A program made the translations under genes and the position numbers. This document shows, in pieces, positions 42,909 through 51,295 of a DNA stretch of 64,000 bases (its first letter is position 1; each line of letters opens with the position of its first letter). Source of the DNA: Wandonia haliotis. Its GTDB lineage: Bacteria > Bacteroidota > Bacteroidia > Flavobacteriales_D > Crocinitomicaceae. The DNA lies in contig NZ_BAAAFH010000003.1 in assembly GCF_039523435.1 (NCBI RefSeq), forward strand, positions 496,001-560,000, read 5' to 3'. The notes below the pieces were generated by a model. It worked only from the letters and a program-made list of their open reading frames with translations, had not been told where the DNA came from and searched no databases.

Positions 42909-44942
42909 TTATTGAGGAGTTTTAATACTTCTGAATGCTTCATCAAAACTAGAGACGGGCGCCTGGCAACTTTTGTTTTCGCAAACGTACCACTTGTTTT
43001 TATCTGTTTCCAGTTTCCCGACCGTGATTTCCAGTTCTCCCTGTTGGTTTCCTCCGCATACAATTGATTCAGGGATGTAATACAAATTCCATTCCGAAAG
43101 GGAAGACTTCCAATCCTTTCCTCCAATAACTGTTTCATAGAAAGGAGTGGAAAAATTCATCAGTAACCAGGCCCAGTTACTATATCCGGATCCGTAATCT
43201 TCCATTCCGTCATACACATTCGCAAGCATTTGTTTGGCTTTGTCTGTCCATTCGTCCTGTGAGAAGTATTTACCGAGCAGGAAGAGATTGTTTGCCATTT
43301 GTGAATTCGTGGAGGGGATCACATTGTCATTGATTTCCATTTTTCGGACAATTAGTTCGGAGTCTTTGTCCGTAAAGAAAAACATTCCGGACTTTTCATC
43401 TTCGAACTGTTCAATGGTCGTTTCTGTTAATGCTTTTGCAGCGAGAAGCCATTGTTCATCGAATGTTACTGTATACAGTGAAATCCAGGCACTGATTACA
43501 AACGCATAATCTTCCAGAAAACCGTCAATACTTGATCGTCCGTTTTTCCAGGTATGCCAAAGTGTTCCTTCTTCTTTCGTCTGACTGTTTTTAATCCATT
43601 CTGCACAATTCATTGCGAGTTGTACGTATTCAGGATCACCAGTTACAGAGTAGGCGTCACAAAGTCCGGAAATAAGCATGGCATTCCAGGATGTAAGGGA
43701 TTTATCATCCAATCCGGGAGGAATACGTTTTGTGCGTGCTTGCAGAAGTATGTCAAAAGCACGGTTTACGTTTTCTGTCATTGCTTCAATTGTCTGATCA
43801 GATTTTTGAGCGAATTGAGCCAAAGATTGCTTTCGAAGTAAGATAGATTTATCTTCTTCCCAAATACCTTCATTTTCTACTTCAAACAAATCGGCGAACC
43901 AGGTATAATCATCCCGTAAAAGCTCTTTTAGCTCCTGCTCAGACCAAACGTAATATTTTCCTTCCTCTCCTTCGCTATCGGCATCAAGTGCGGAGTAAAA
44001 GGATCCCGATGGGTCCAGCATTTCCCGTTTTAACCATGTAACGGTCTGACGAATTACCTGTAAATATTCCGGGTCTTGCGTGAGTTTGTAGCCATCTGCA
44101 TATAAGGATAACAGCTGTGCGTTATCATAGAGCATTTTTTCAAAATGTGGAACTTTCCACAATGTGTCAACAGAATAGCGTGCAAAACCACCACCGATCT
44201 GATCATAAATACCCCCCTGTGCCATTTTGGTAAGCGTCAGCAATGCGTGACGTTTAACGCGCGGATCTTCATACTTCATGGCATAGCGAAGTAAAAATCT
44301 ATAATTATTGGGAAGCGGAAATTTAGGAGCCCGGTTTGCTCCGCCTTCATCGTCATCAAACTGGTGTTTCCAACGAGTAACAAGCTCATGTAAACGCTCT
44401 TCTTCGAATTGAGATACGGTTGTTTTAACTTCAATTAATTCGCTTTGTTCTATTCCTTCTTTTAAGGTTCGGGCATATTCTTCTACGCGTTGTGGATCAG
44501 TCGTGTAGGTATGAACCAGACTTCGGAGTACATGTAACCATTGTTCTTGCGGAAAATAAGTTCCTCCATATATGGGGCGTCCATCGGGAAGGGCAAAACA
44601 GTTTAGTGGCCATCCCCCGCGTTGGGTCATCAGTTGAACAGCATTCATATATACCTGGTCAACATCCGGTCGTTCTTCCCGATCGACTTTGATGCAGATA
44701 AAATGCATATTCATATAGGCTGCCACTTCTTCATCTTCAAATGATTCTTTTTCCATCACATGACACCAGTGACAGGAAGAATATCCCACACTGATCAGCA
44801 CCAGTTTATTTTCTTCTTTTGCCTTTTCAAAGGCAGATTCTGACCAGTTTACCCAGTTTACCGGGTTGTGAGCATGTTGTAATAAGTAGGGAGAAGATTC
44901 ATGAATGAGCGCGTTTGTGTGTTTATGTTTATCCTTCGTCAT
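42909..44942 (-). CDS. Thioredoxin-domain protein of the DUF255/YyaL family
   Basis: A 677-residue protein: an N-terminal thioredoxin-like domain (about 1-160, ESSPYLLQHAHNPVNW, then SVGYSSCHWCHVMEKESF with a CxxC-type CHWC, then VDREERPDVDQVYM and RGGWPLNCF) followed by a long (alpha/alpha)6-barrel-like region with GIYDQIGGGFARYSVD and PHFEKMLYDNAQL. This is the highly conserved YyaL/SSP411 family. The barrel resembles N-acylglucosamine epimerases and glycosidases, so a redox-linked sugar enzyme has been suspected, but the reaction is unknown. It overlaps the upstream DUF218 gene by 14 nt. Confidence 0.9.
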   Translation of the reverse strand: MTKDKHKHTNALIHESSPYLLQHAHNPVNWVNWSESAFEKAKEENKLVLISVGYSSCHWCHVMEKESFEDEEVAAYMNMHFICIKVDREERPDVDQVYMNAVQLMTQRGGWPLNCFALPDGRPIYGGTYFPQEQWLHVLRSLVHTYTTDPQRVEEYARTLKEGIEQSELIEVKTTVSQFEEERLHELVTRWKHQFDDDEGGANRAPKFPLPNNYRFLLRYAMKYEDPRVKRHALLTLTKMAQGGIYDQIGGGFARYSVDTLWKVPHFEKMLYDNAQLLSLYADGYKLTQDPEYLQVIRQTVTWLKREMLDPSGSFYSALDADSEGEEGKYYVWSEQELKELLRDDYTWFADLFEVENEGIWEEDKSILLRKQSLAQFAQKSDQTIEAMTENVNRAFDILLQARTKRIPPGLDDKSLTSWNAMLISGLCDAYSVTGDPEYVQLAMNCAEWIKNSQTKEEGTLWHTWKNGRSSIDGFLEDYAFVISAWISLYTVTFDEQWLLAAKALTETTIEQFEDEKSGMFFFTDKDSELIVRKMEINDNVIPSTNSQMANNLFLLGKYFSQDEWTDKAKQMLANVYDGMEDYGSGYSNWAWLLMNFSTPFYETVIGGKDWKSSLSEWNLYYIPESIVCGGNQQGELEITVGKLETDKNKWYVCENKSCQAPVSSFDEAFRSIKTPQ

Positions 44943-45642
44943 TTTTCCTCTCTTTTCGTTTTTTACGTTCTTCTTTCCTGTATTTTTTCCAGTTGATTTT
45001 CATTCCCAGCGTTCCGCTTAACCGTTTAAAAAAACCTTCTCTTTCTTTTAAAGAAACATGATTGCTGCGATAAGCCGGAGAAGGATCAATTATCGGATGC
45101 GGAACTGTGTCAATCATTTTAATTGTATCAAAAATGATAGGGATGTGATCTACTTTGTGTTTAAAGATCCTTTTGACTCTTCGACGCACAGGGCGCATCA
45201 TACCTGCCTGAAAAGGATCAGTGGCCAGGGCAATTTTCTCGAATCCCTTTTCTTTTGCAAGAAGAAAGCCGTAGAAGACATTTTCAGAACTGTGTTCAGC
45301 TAGTGTGTCCAGAAGAATCGCTTGTTCGGGTATTCCAAGAGCTTTTCCGTATTGTGCCATGTATAGGGCTTCTACATAAGGTGAATGTACATCGGATCCG
45401 GAATAAATAATGCGTTTTGTGATTCCCTTTTTATACAGCCATGTAGACCACAGCAGACGCGCTTGAATGATTCTGTTCCAGGTGGTATCTTCTTCATTGT
45501 AAGGATAACCGGGAACGATAATTGCATCGTAAGGTGCTTTTTCAACCGCTTTTCGATAGTACTTCTTGGGAAAGAGCACATAACACCCTTGCAGAAGAAA
45601 GGCGAAAAGGGAAAAAAGTATCAGACGGTTCAACAAAGACAT
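44929..45642 (-). CDS. DUF218 (YdcF/SanA/ElyC-type) lipoprotein
   Basis: The 237-residue product has a lipoprotein-like signal (FAFLLQGC) and the DUF218 core: DAIIVPGYPYNEE, RIIQARLLWSTWLYKKGITKRIIYSG, SSENVFYGFLLAKEKG and ATDPFQAGMM. DUF218 proteins such as SanA and ElyC affect envelope integrity and peptidoglycan-carrier lipid in enterobacteria. The C-terminal ~25 residues are extremely Lys/Arg-rich. It starts directly at the end of the LEA-2 gene (no gap) and overlaps the DUF255 gene by 14 nt. Confidence 0.82.
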   Translation of the reverse strand: MSLLNRLILFSLFAFLLQGCYVLFPKKYYRKAVEKAPYDAIIVPGYPYNEEDTTWNRIIQARLLWSTWLYKKGITKRIIYSGSDVHSPYVEALYMAQYGKALGIPEQAILLDTLAEHSSENVFYGFLLAKEKGFEKIALATDPFQAGMMRPVRRRVKRIFKHKVDHIPIIFDTIKMIDTVPHPIIDPSPAYRSNHVSLKEREGFFKRLSGTLGMKINWKKYRKEERKKRKERKNDEG

Positions 45643-46122
45643 TTAATTAAAAAAAGGGATATTGAATTTACTGAGATCTATAGATCGGGTTTCGTCAATT
45701 TCCATTTTTCGTGTAAATCCATGTACACTACCTTTAACAGGTCCTTTGATCCTCACATCCGCCGACTTTTTTGTGGCGAGCTCAAGGATAGCTCCCATTC
45801 CTGCTCCAGCCAGATTTTTTAGCCGGGCATTGATCATAACAGGATAAGAAGCCGAACTGTTTTTCTTTATTTTCAGCTTCTTATCCAGTCGCGCAATTCC
45901 TAATTCCCTGTCACCAATAAAAACCTGTAAATCGGTTGGTTTTATCTTGATGTTGTATTTATTCGGATTTTCCAGTTTAACATCAAACCCGAAGGATAAT
46001 TCACCATCCTGAATCTTTCCGATTTTGTAGTTCTCAACACCTTTAAAGCTGACATCTTTATACGAGAAACAACTAACAAATAAAGGGGCTGTAAGCAACA
46101 GGATAAAAAGAGATCGCATCAT
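45643..46122 (-). CDS. LEA-2/WHy-domain lipoprotein
   Basis: A 159-residue lipoprotein (signal then LFVSC). The mature domain has the late-embryogenesis-abundant type 2 pattern: VSFKGVENYKIGKI, LSFGFDVKLENPNKYNIKIKPTDLQVFIGDRELG, then SYPVMINARL. The 'L...NPN.Y...I' block is the hallmark of WHy/LEA_2 immunoglobulin-like domains, often linked to stress or membrane lipid binding. It appears to be the first gene of a compact leftward run LEA-2, DUF218, DUF255, YD protein. It starts 3 nt after the dipeptidase stop, so the run may extend upstream. Confidence 0.85.
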   Translation of the reverse strand: MMRSLFILLLTAPLFVSCFSYKDVSFKGVENYKIGKIQDGELSFGFDVKLENPNKYNIKIKPTDLQVFIGDRELGIARLDKKLKIKKNSSASYPVMINARLKNLAGAGMGAILELATKKSADVRIKGPVKGSVHGFTRKMEIDETRSIDLSKFNIPFFN

Positions 46123-46125
46123 ATT

Positions 46126-47514
46126 TTATTTCTTAAGTTCACTGTAATAATGATAGAAATACGGAATAGTTTCAATTCCTTTGAAATAATTGAAAACACC
46201 GTAATGCTCATTGGGAGAATGGATCGCGTCACTGTCTAGTCCAAAGCCCATTAACATTGTTTTTAAACCAAGCTCTTTTTCAAACAGGGCAACAATAGGA
46301 ATACTTCCCCCACTTCTGATCGGAATAGGTTTTTTACCAAATCCTTTTTCCATGGCCATCGAAGCGGCTTTATATTCTTCAGAGTCAATAGGTGTTACTG
46401 CAGCTTCTCCACCGTGATGTGGTTTAACTTTCACTTTTACACTTTTTGGAGCAATAGACTCGAAATGTTTTTGGAAAAGCTCAGTGATTTCATCTGACAC
46501 CTGTCTGGGAACTAGCCGCATAGAGATTTTAGCGTATGCTTTAGACGCAATTACTGTTTTTGCTCCCTCACCGGTATAACCTCCCCAGATTCCGTTTACG
46601 TCCAACGTTGGTCGAATAGAAGCACGTTCCATGGTTGTGTATCCTTTCTCTCCGTGTGTGTCTGCAATATCCAGTGCCTCACAGTATTTTTCATGACTAA
46701 AAGGCGCACGCCCCATTTCGTCACGTTCGTCACGGGATAATTCATCGACCTTATCATAAAAACCGGGAATGGTAATATGATTATTCTCGTCATGCAGTGA
46801 TGCAATCATCTGACAAAGGATATTGACAGGGTTTGCAACAGCTCCTCCATACAAACCGGAGTGAAGGTCGCGATTGGGGCCAGTTACTTCGACTTCAACA
46901 TAACTTAATCCACGCAATCCTGTTGTAATAGAAGGTGTGTCGTTACTCAGAATTCCGGTATCAGAAACAAGAATGACATCTGCCTTAAGTTTCTCTTTAT
47001 TTTCTTTTACAAAAATGGCCAGATTAGAACTCCCTACTTCCTCCTCTCCTTCGATCATAAATTTCACATTGCAGGAAAGTTCCCCTGAAGCTACCATCGC
47101 TTCAAAAGCCTTTACATGCATGTACATCTGTCCTTTGTCATCACAGGCTCCACGGGCAAAAATTGCTCCTTCCGGATGAATGGCTGTTTTTTTGATAACG
47201 GGTTCGAACGGAGGGGAGTCCCAAAGTTCGATCGGATCAGCCGGTTGAACATCATAATGTCCGTATACCAACACGGTTGGCAGTTCCGGGTTAATTATTT
47301 TTTCTCCGTAAACAATCGGATACCCTGCGGTTGGGCAAACCTCTACAACATCGGCACCTGCCTTACGAAGTGATTCTGCTACTGCATCTGCTGTTGCGTG
47401 TACATCTTTTGAATAAGCGGGATCCGCTGATATAGAAGGAATTTTTAGTAAGTCAATGAGTTCGTTCAAAAAACGATCCTTGTTGGTTTGAATGTATGAC
47501 TGTGTTTTGTCCAT
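46126..47514 (-). CDS. M20-family dipeptidase (CNDP-like)
   Basis: The 462-residue cytoplasmic zinc peptidase shows the di-metal ligands of M20: YGHYDVQP (His, Asp), GACDDKGQ (bridging Asp), EGEEEVGS (Glu-Glu) and a late HSPNE His. A dimerisation domain lies in the middle (about 200-360). It likely splits dipeptides such as those released from imported peptides. It has its own start 87 nt from the divergent-side neighbour's end and directly precedes the LEA-2 gene (3 nt gap). Confidence 0.92.
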   Translation of the reverse strand: MDKTQSYIQTNKDRFLNELIDLLKIPSISADPAYSKDVHATADAVAESLRKAGADVVEVCPTAGYPIVYGEKIINPELPTVLVYGHYDVQPADPIELWDSPPFEPVIKKTAIHPEGAIFARGACDDKGQMYMHVKAFEAMVASGELSCNVKFMIEGEEEVGSSNLAIFVKENKEKLKADVILVSDTGILSNDTPSITTGLRGLSYVEVEVTGPNRDLHSGLYGGAVANPVNILCQMIASLHDENNHITIPGFYDKVDELSRDERDEMGRAPFSHEKYCEALDIADTHGEKGYTTMERASIRPTLDVNGIWGGYTGEGAKTVIASKAYAKISMRLVPRQVSDEITELFQKHFESIAPKSVKVKVKPHHGGEAAVTPIDSEEYKAASMAMEKGFGKKPIPIRSGGSIPIVALFEKELGLKTMLMGFGLDSDAIHSPNEHYGVFNYFKGIETIPYFYHYYSELKK

Positions 47515-47601
47515 TTATGCTGTTTTTATTTGAAAGGATGAAGTTAAGGAGAAATTTTGAATTGTAACGTGACTACACACACAGAGGAAGTGAGTCAACT
47601 G

Positions 47602-48624
47602 CTACCAGATAATCCCTATTTTCCCGACAGAATTTCCCGATTCGAGAAAAGTGTGAGCCTTTCCTAACTGCTCATGTGAATACAGAGATCCGATCTCGGG
47701 ATGGATCTTTCCCTGTTGGTATAAATCAACAACTGCCTCAAGGCATAAAGCCATTACTTTTGGACGATTATCAGCTATTTTCAGCATGTTGACGCCAAGA
47801 ATGTTGCGTGAAGTCATCATTAGTCCAACAGGAATCACCAGTCCCATCTTTCGAAGGAAATTCAACTGCGAGAAGATTCCCCATTTCGTGCCGGATAATT
47901 CAGCTCCTCCGAACAATACAATTCGTCCTCCGCTTCCTAATAAAGACATATCCTTCTTATAAGTACTTCCTGCTATTGGGTTGTATGATACATCCAGTCG
48001 GTCCTCTTTTAGAATACGGCGTATTTGAGTAGTGTAGTCTTCTTTCGAGTAATTAATAAAATGATCTGCTCCCTGGGATAGCACGTAGTCCTTTTTTTTG
48101 TCAGAGCGGGACTTGGCAAAAACTTCTGCTCCCCGGATTTTAAGAAGTTGAATTAAGGCCGTTCCGACTCCTCCCGCAGCAGAATGAACAAGGACTTTGT
48201 CCCCCGGCAGAATATTGGTTAGTACGTTCACCATATAATAAGCTGTAACATATTGCGTGGCCAAAGCCAATGCTTTTCCGGCTTCCATATTCCCGATTAC
48301 TGCATAACCATATTGTTTCGTAATAACTTCCTGAGCATACCCACCAAAACGTGTAAAAGCTACCACTCGTTTTCCCAGATGATCCTTAGGGATATCAGCA
48401 CCGGCTTCTGTTATTGTTCCAACGACTTCATAGCCGATTACACAGGGAATTGGAGGAGCCTCTCTGTATTTTTTATTACGTGCCATTACATCAGCATAAT
48501 TCAACCCAAACGCTTCAACCTGAATGCGTACTTCGTCCGGTTGAACCGAAGCGTGTAAGGGATGTTCTCTTAACTCAAAAGCGGTGTCAGCCTTTCCGTA
48601 TTGCTTGAGATAATATGCTTTCAT
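47602..48624 (-). CDS. Zinc-independent MDR oxidoreductase (quinone reductase / VAT-1 type)
   Basis: A 340-residue medium-chain dehydrogenase with a GroES-like N-terminal half (ALNYADVMARNKKYREAPPIPCVIGYEVVG-type segment) and a Rossmann half with VHSAAGGVGTALIQL. The catalytic-zinc Cys/His ligands are absent, as in zeta-crystallin/QOR/VAT-1 proteins, which reduce quinones or enones with NADPH. The start is ATG 48624 (MKAYYLKQYGK), not 48648, which lies next to the -7 box. It is divergent from the flavoprotein gene. Confidence 0.88.
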   Translation of the reverse strand: MKAYYLKQYGKADTAFELREHPLHASVQPDEVRIQVEAFGLNYADVMARNKKYREAPPIPCVIGYEVVGTITEAGADIPKDHLGKRVVAFTRFGGYAQEVITKQYGYAVIGNMEAGKALALATQYVTAYYMVNVLTNILPGDKVLVHSAAGGVGTALIQLLKIRGAEVFAKSRSDKKKDYVLSQGADHFINYSKEDYTTQIRRILKEDRLDVSYNPIAGSTYKKDMSLLGSGGRIVLFGGAELSGTKWGIFSQLNFLRKMGLVIPVGLMMTSRNILGVNMLKIADNRPKVMALCLEAVVDLYQQGKIHPEIGSLYSHEQLGKAHTFLESGNSVGKIGIIW

Positions 48625-48645
48625 GGCGTAAAATTTCTTTAATTT

Positions 48646-48653
48646 CAAATATA
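48646..48653 (-). promoter_or_regulatory. Candidate -7 box for the MDR oxidoreductase gene
   Basis: TATATTTG on the minus strand, 21 nt before the ATG at 48624; a TTG lies 14 nt upstream, shorter than usual. Confidence 0.4.
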
Positions 48654-48661
48654 CTGGATAA

Positions 48662-48690
48662 TTGAGACAATTGTTATTTTTTTAGTTTTG
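48662..48690 (+). promoter_or_regulatory. Promoter of the HI0933-type flavoprotein gene
   Basis: TTG (48662-48664), 18-nt spacer, TAGTTTTG (48683-48690) fit the consensus. The box ends 5 nt before the ATG, predicting a leaderless or near-leaderless mRNA. Confidence 0.6.
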
Positions 48691-48695
48691 CGATA

Positions 48696-49838
48696 ATGAG
48701 TTCGATACACATAGTAGGTGCAGGACCAGCCGGGTTAATGGCAGCCACACATTGTGTAGCTCGGGGGGAGAAAGTACACATGTATGATCATAAGAAAGCA
48801 GCGGGAAGAAAGTTTTTGGTTGCCGGACATGGAGGATTTAATCTTACACATAGTGAAGATTTAGCTACTTTCTTGACGCGGTACGATCATCCTGAAATCA
48901 GAAAAATAGTACAAGAGTTTGATGCCGGAAAAACAATTGGCTGGTTGAAAAGTATCGGAGTTGACACCTATGTGGGTTCATCGGGGAAAGTGTTTCCTGT
49001 GAAGGGAATAAAGCCGATCCATGTGCTTGAAAACTGGCTGAATGCCCTCAGGCAGTCTGGCGTAGAATTTCACTTTTCACACAGACTAATTGATTTTAAT
49101 CAGGAATATCTGTTGTTTGATTCAGAAGGTGTACAGCAAAATGTGGAGTACGAGCATGCTGTTTTTGCTTTCGGAGGTAAATCATGGTCAAAAACCGGTT
49201 CGGATGCTGTATGGACAGAGTTGTTTTCTGAAAAAGAGATAGGGGTTTCTTTGTTGGAACCTTCCAATTCAGGACTGGAAATGTCAGAACCTTACCCTGA
49301 TCTGGAAGGCCGACCTTTGAAAAATATCTGTTTGTATACGGAAGAAGCGGAGAGAAGCGGCGAACTGGTTTTCACTCATTATGGACTTGAAGGTTCCCCT
49401 GTGTACTTTATGAATCGATTTATTCGACAAAAGAGCTTCCCGCAGCAGGTTTTCTTGGATTTGAAGCCTAACCTTTCAGTTGTCGAAATTGAAACCCGGT
49501 TGACAGGAAGTAAAAAAATAGCAGATGGCCTACGAAGTATGAAACTGGACGGTATAAAACTGGAATTACTTAGGAAAACCAGTAAGGAAGTATTTACAAA
49601 CCCTTCGTTACTGGCAGAGAAAATAAAAAAGTATCCTCTGACAGTCTCCGGGTTTCGTCCGTTGGATGAGGTCATTTCCACATATGGAGGGGTTTTGTGG
49701 GAAGAGTTGAATGAGGATTTGTCACTAAAGAAATTTCCGAAGATAAAATGTGCGGGGGAGATGTTGAACTGGGACGCTCCGACAGGGGGATATTTGCTAC
49801 AAGCGTGTTTCGCTTCGGGGTATAAAGCAGGTGGTTGA
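48696..49838 (+). CDS. HI0933-family FAD-dependent oxidoreductase
   Basis: A 380-residue flavoprotein with the N-terminal FAD loop VGAGPAGLMAA, the family-specific GRKFLVAGHGGFNLTHSE (asparagine-Leu-Thr block) and GSSGKVFPVKGIKP, FAFGGKSW, FTHYGLEGSPVY, and the C-terminal CAGEMLNWDAPTGGYLLQACFASG. This matches the HI0933 group and probably the TIGR03862-type subgroup. The substrate is unknown; members are assumed to act on NAD(P)H or tetrapyrrole- or thiol-type substrates. The ATG sits 5 nt from the -7 box. Confidence 0.88.
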   Translation: MSSIHIVGAGPAGLMAATHCVARGEKVHMYDHKKAAGRKFLVAGHGGFNLTHSEDLATFLTRYDHPEIRKIVQEFDAGKTIGWLKSIGVDTYVGSSGKVFPVKGIKPIHVLENWLNALRQSGVEFHFSHRLIDFNQEYLLFDSEGVQQNVEYEHAVFAFGGKSWSKTGSDAVWTELFSEKEIGVSLLEPSNSGLEMSEPYPDLEGRPLKNICLYTEEAERSGELVFTHYGLEGSPVYFMNRFIRQKSFPQQVFLDLKPNLSVVEIETRLTGSKKIADGLRSMKLDGIKLELLRKTSKEVFTNPSLLAEKIKKYPLTVSGFRPLDEVISTYGGVLWEELNEDLSLKKFPKIKCAGEMLNWDAPTGGYLLQACFASGYKAGG

Positions 49839-49892
49839 TATTGCCGTCTTCTGTAAATTACGTACTATTATAGATCAAAACAAAGTTGAATA

Positions 49893-51293
49893 ATGAAAAT
49901 ATTTTTGGCGTTTGCAGTATTCTTTTTAAGCTCTTTTTCCTTTTCGCAGCAGATTAAGTACGAGGGACTTTGGAGTGGTTCAATGGTTCTTATGGGGCAG
50001 TCACACGAACTATTATTGAAAGTGAATAAGAACAAGAAGAAATATGAAGTTCACCTGTTGCATCCACAAGACAGCACCACAATGGGACTTTCAGCAGATG
50101 TGGTTGAAATAGAAAAGGAAAAGTTTGAATTTGCTATTTCGGCAATAGGAGCAAAATATAAGGGAGTATTGAATGCAGAGGATGTGGTTATTGAAGGAGA
50201 GTTTGAACAAATGGGAATGAAAGCACCTTTAAGTTTTCACAGAGAACGCCAAGAAAAAAAGGTCGTTGTGCGCCCGCAGGAACCTCAACCTCCTTTTGCG
50301 TATCATACAAAGGAGTATACGTTCAAACATATTTCTGAATCCTTGTCATTTGGTGGTACACTTGTTTTGCCGGAAGATACTACAGAACAGTTCCCGATTC
50401 TTGTGTTCTCTTCAGGTTCCGGAGCACAGGATAGAAACGAAGAGATGTTAGGACACAAGCCTTTTTTAGTAATTGCCGACTATCTGGCGCGGAATGGTGT
50501 CGGCAGTTTTCGTTTTGATGATAGGGGGACGGGTGAATCGGAAGGTGTTTTCCAGGGAACGTCACTTGAACAATTTGCTACCGATCTGGAGTCAGCGTAT
50601 GGGTTTGTGAAAGCTAAATTTCCGGACCACCCTGTCGGGCTTATCGGTCATTCAGAAGGAGGAATGCACGCCCTGATGACAGCAAAAAAGCATGATGACG
50701 TTGCTTTCATTATTTCGTTGGCAGGTCCCGGAACAACCGGGAGACAAATATTGGAAGAACAACAGTATTTGATGATCATATACGATGGTAAGTCGGAAGA
50801 AATGGCGAGATGGAACCAGTCTACATTTTCCGGAATGTTGGACATTATTGATGAACATTCTCAGACAGAGGCAACAAAATTGCTGACTGATTTTTTATCC
50901 GAACAATGGGATAAAGCTCCTGAAGGTGCAACGGAGGGTACAACCAAACTTCAATTCGTGATGGGACTTTCGACTTTTCTTAACAATGAGTTCGGGCGGC
51001 AGTTTTCAAAGTGGGACGTAAAGGAGTATTTACCCTACATTGAGGTGCCTGTTCTGTCGTTGATAGGTTCCAAAGATTTTCAGGTTCCTGCTGAGTCAAA
51101 TAGCCAGGGAATTAAAGACAACCTAAGTGTTGCTTCTCAAAAGAAAAGTCAGGTTGAAATCCTGGAAGGGCTAAATCATTTATTCCAGAAGTGTGATGTG
51201 TGCAATCTGACTGAATACGGAGAGCTGGATGAAACGATCAACCCGATTGTGCTGGAGAAACTGGTGAAGTTTGTTCAGTCGGTTACTTTATAG
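49893..51293 (+). CDS. Secreted alpha/beta hydrolase
   Basis: The 466-residue product has a signal peptide (residues 1-18, ending FSFS-Q), a beta-rich N-terminal domain (about 20-140) and an alpha/beta-hydrolase domain: SSGSGAQDRNEEMLGHKPF, FDDRGTGES, nucleophile elbow GHSEGG, Asp in SLIGSKDFQVP and His in GLNHLFQ. It belongs with the periplasmic S9-like/dienelactone-hydrolase-like enzymes of Bacteroidota, probably an esterase or peptidase. No partner is adjacent. The gene ends 2 nt from the convergent membrane-protein gene. Confidence 0.85.
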   Translation: MKIFLAFAVFFLSSFSFSQQIKYEGLWSGSMVLMGQSHELLLKVNKNKKKYEVHLLHPQDSTTMGLSADVVEIEKEKFEFAISAIGAKYKGVLNAEDVVIEGEFEQMGMKAPLSFHRERQEKKVVVRPQEPQPPFAYHTKEYTFKHISESLSFGGTLVLPEDTTEQFPILVFSSGSGAQDRNEEMLGHKPFLVIADYLARNGVGSFRFDDRGTGESEGVFQGTSLEQFATDLESAYGFVKAKFPDHPVGLIGHSEGGMHALMTAKKHDDVAFIISLAGPGTTGRQILEEQQYLMIIYDGKSEEMARWNQSTFSGMLDIIDEHSQTEATKLLTDFLSEQWDKAPEGATEGTTKLQFVMGLSTFLNNEFGRQFSKWDVKEYLPYIEVPVLSLIGSKDFQVPAESNSQGIKDNLSVASQKKSQVEILEGLNHLFQKCDVCNLTEYGELDETINPIVLEKLVKFVQSVTL

Positions 51294-51295
51294 TT

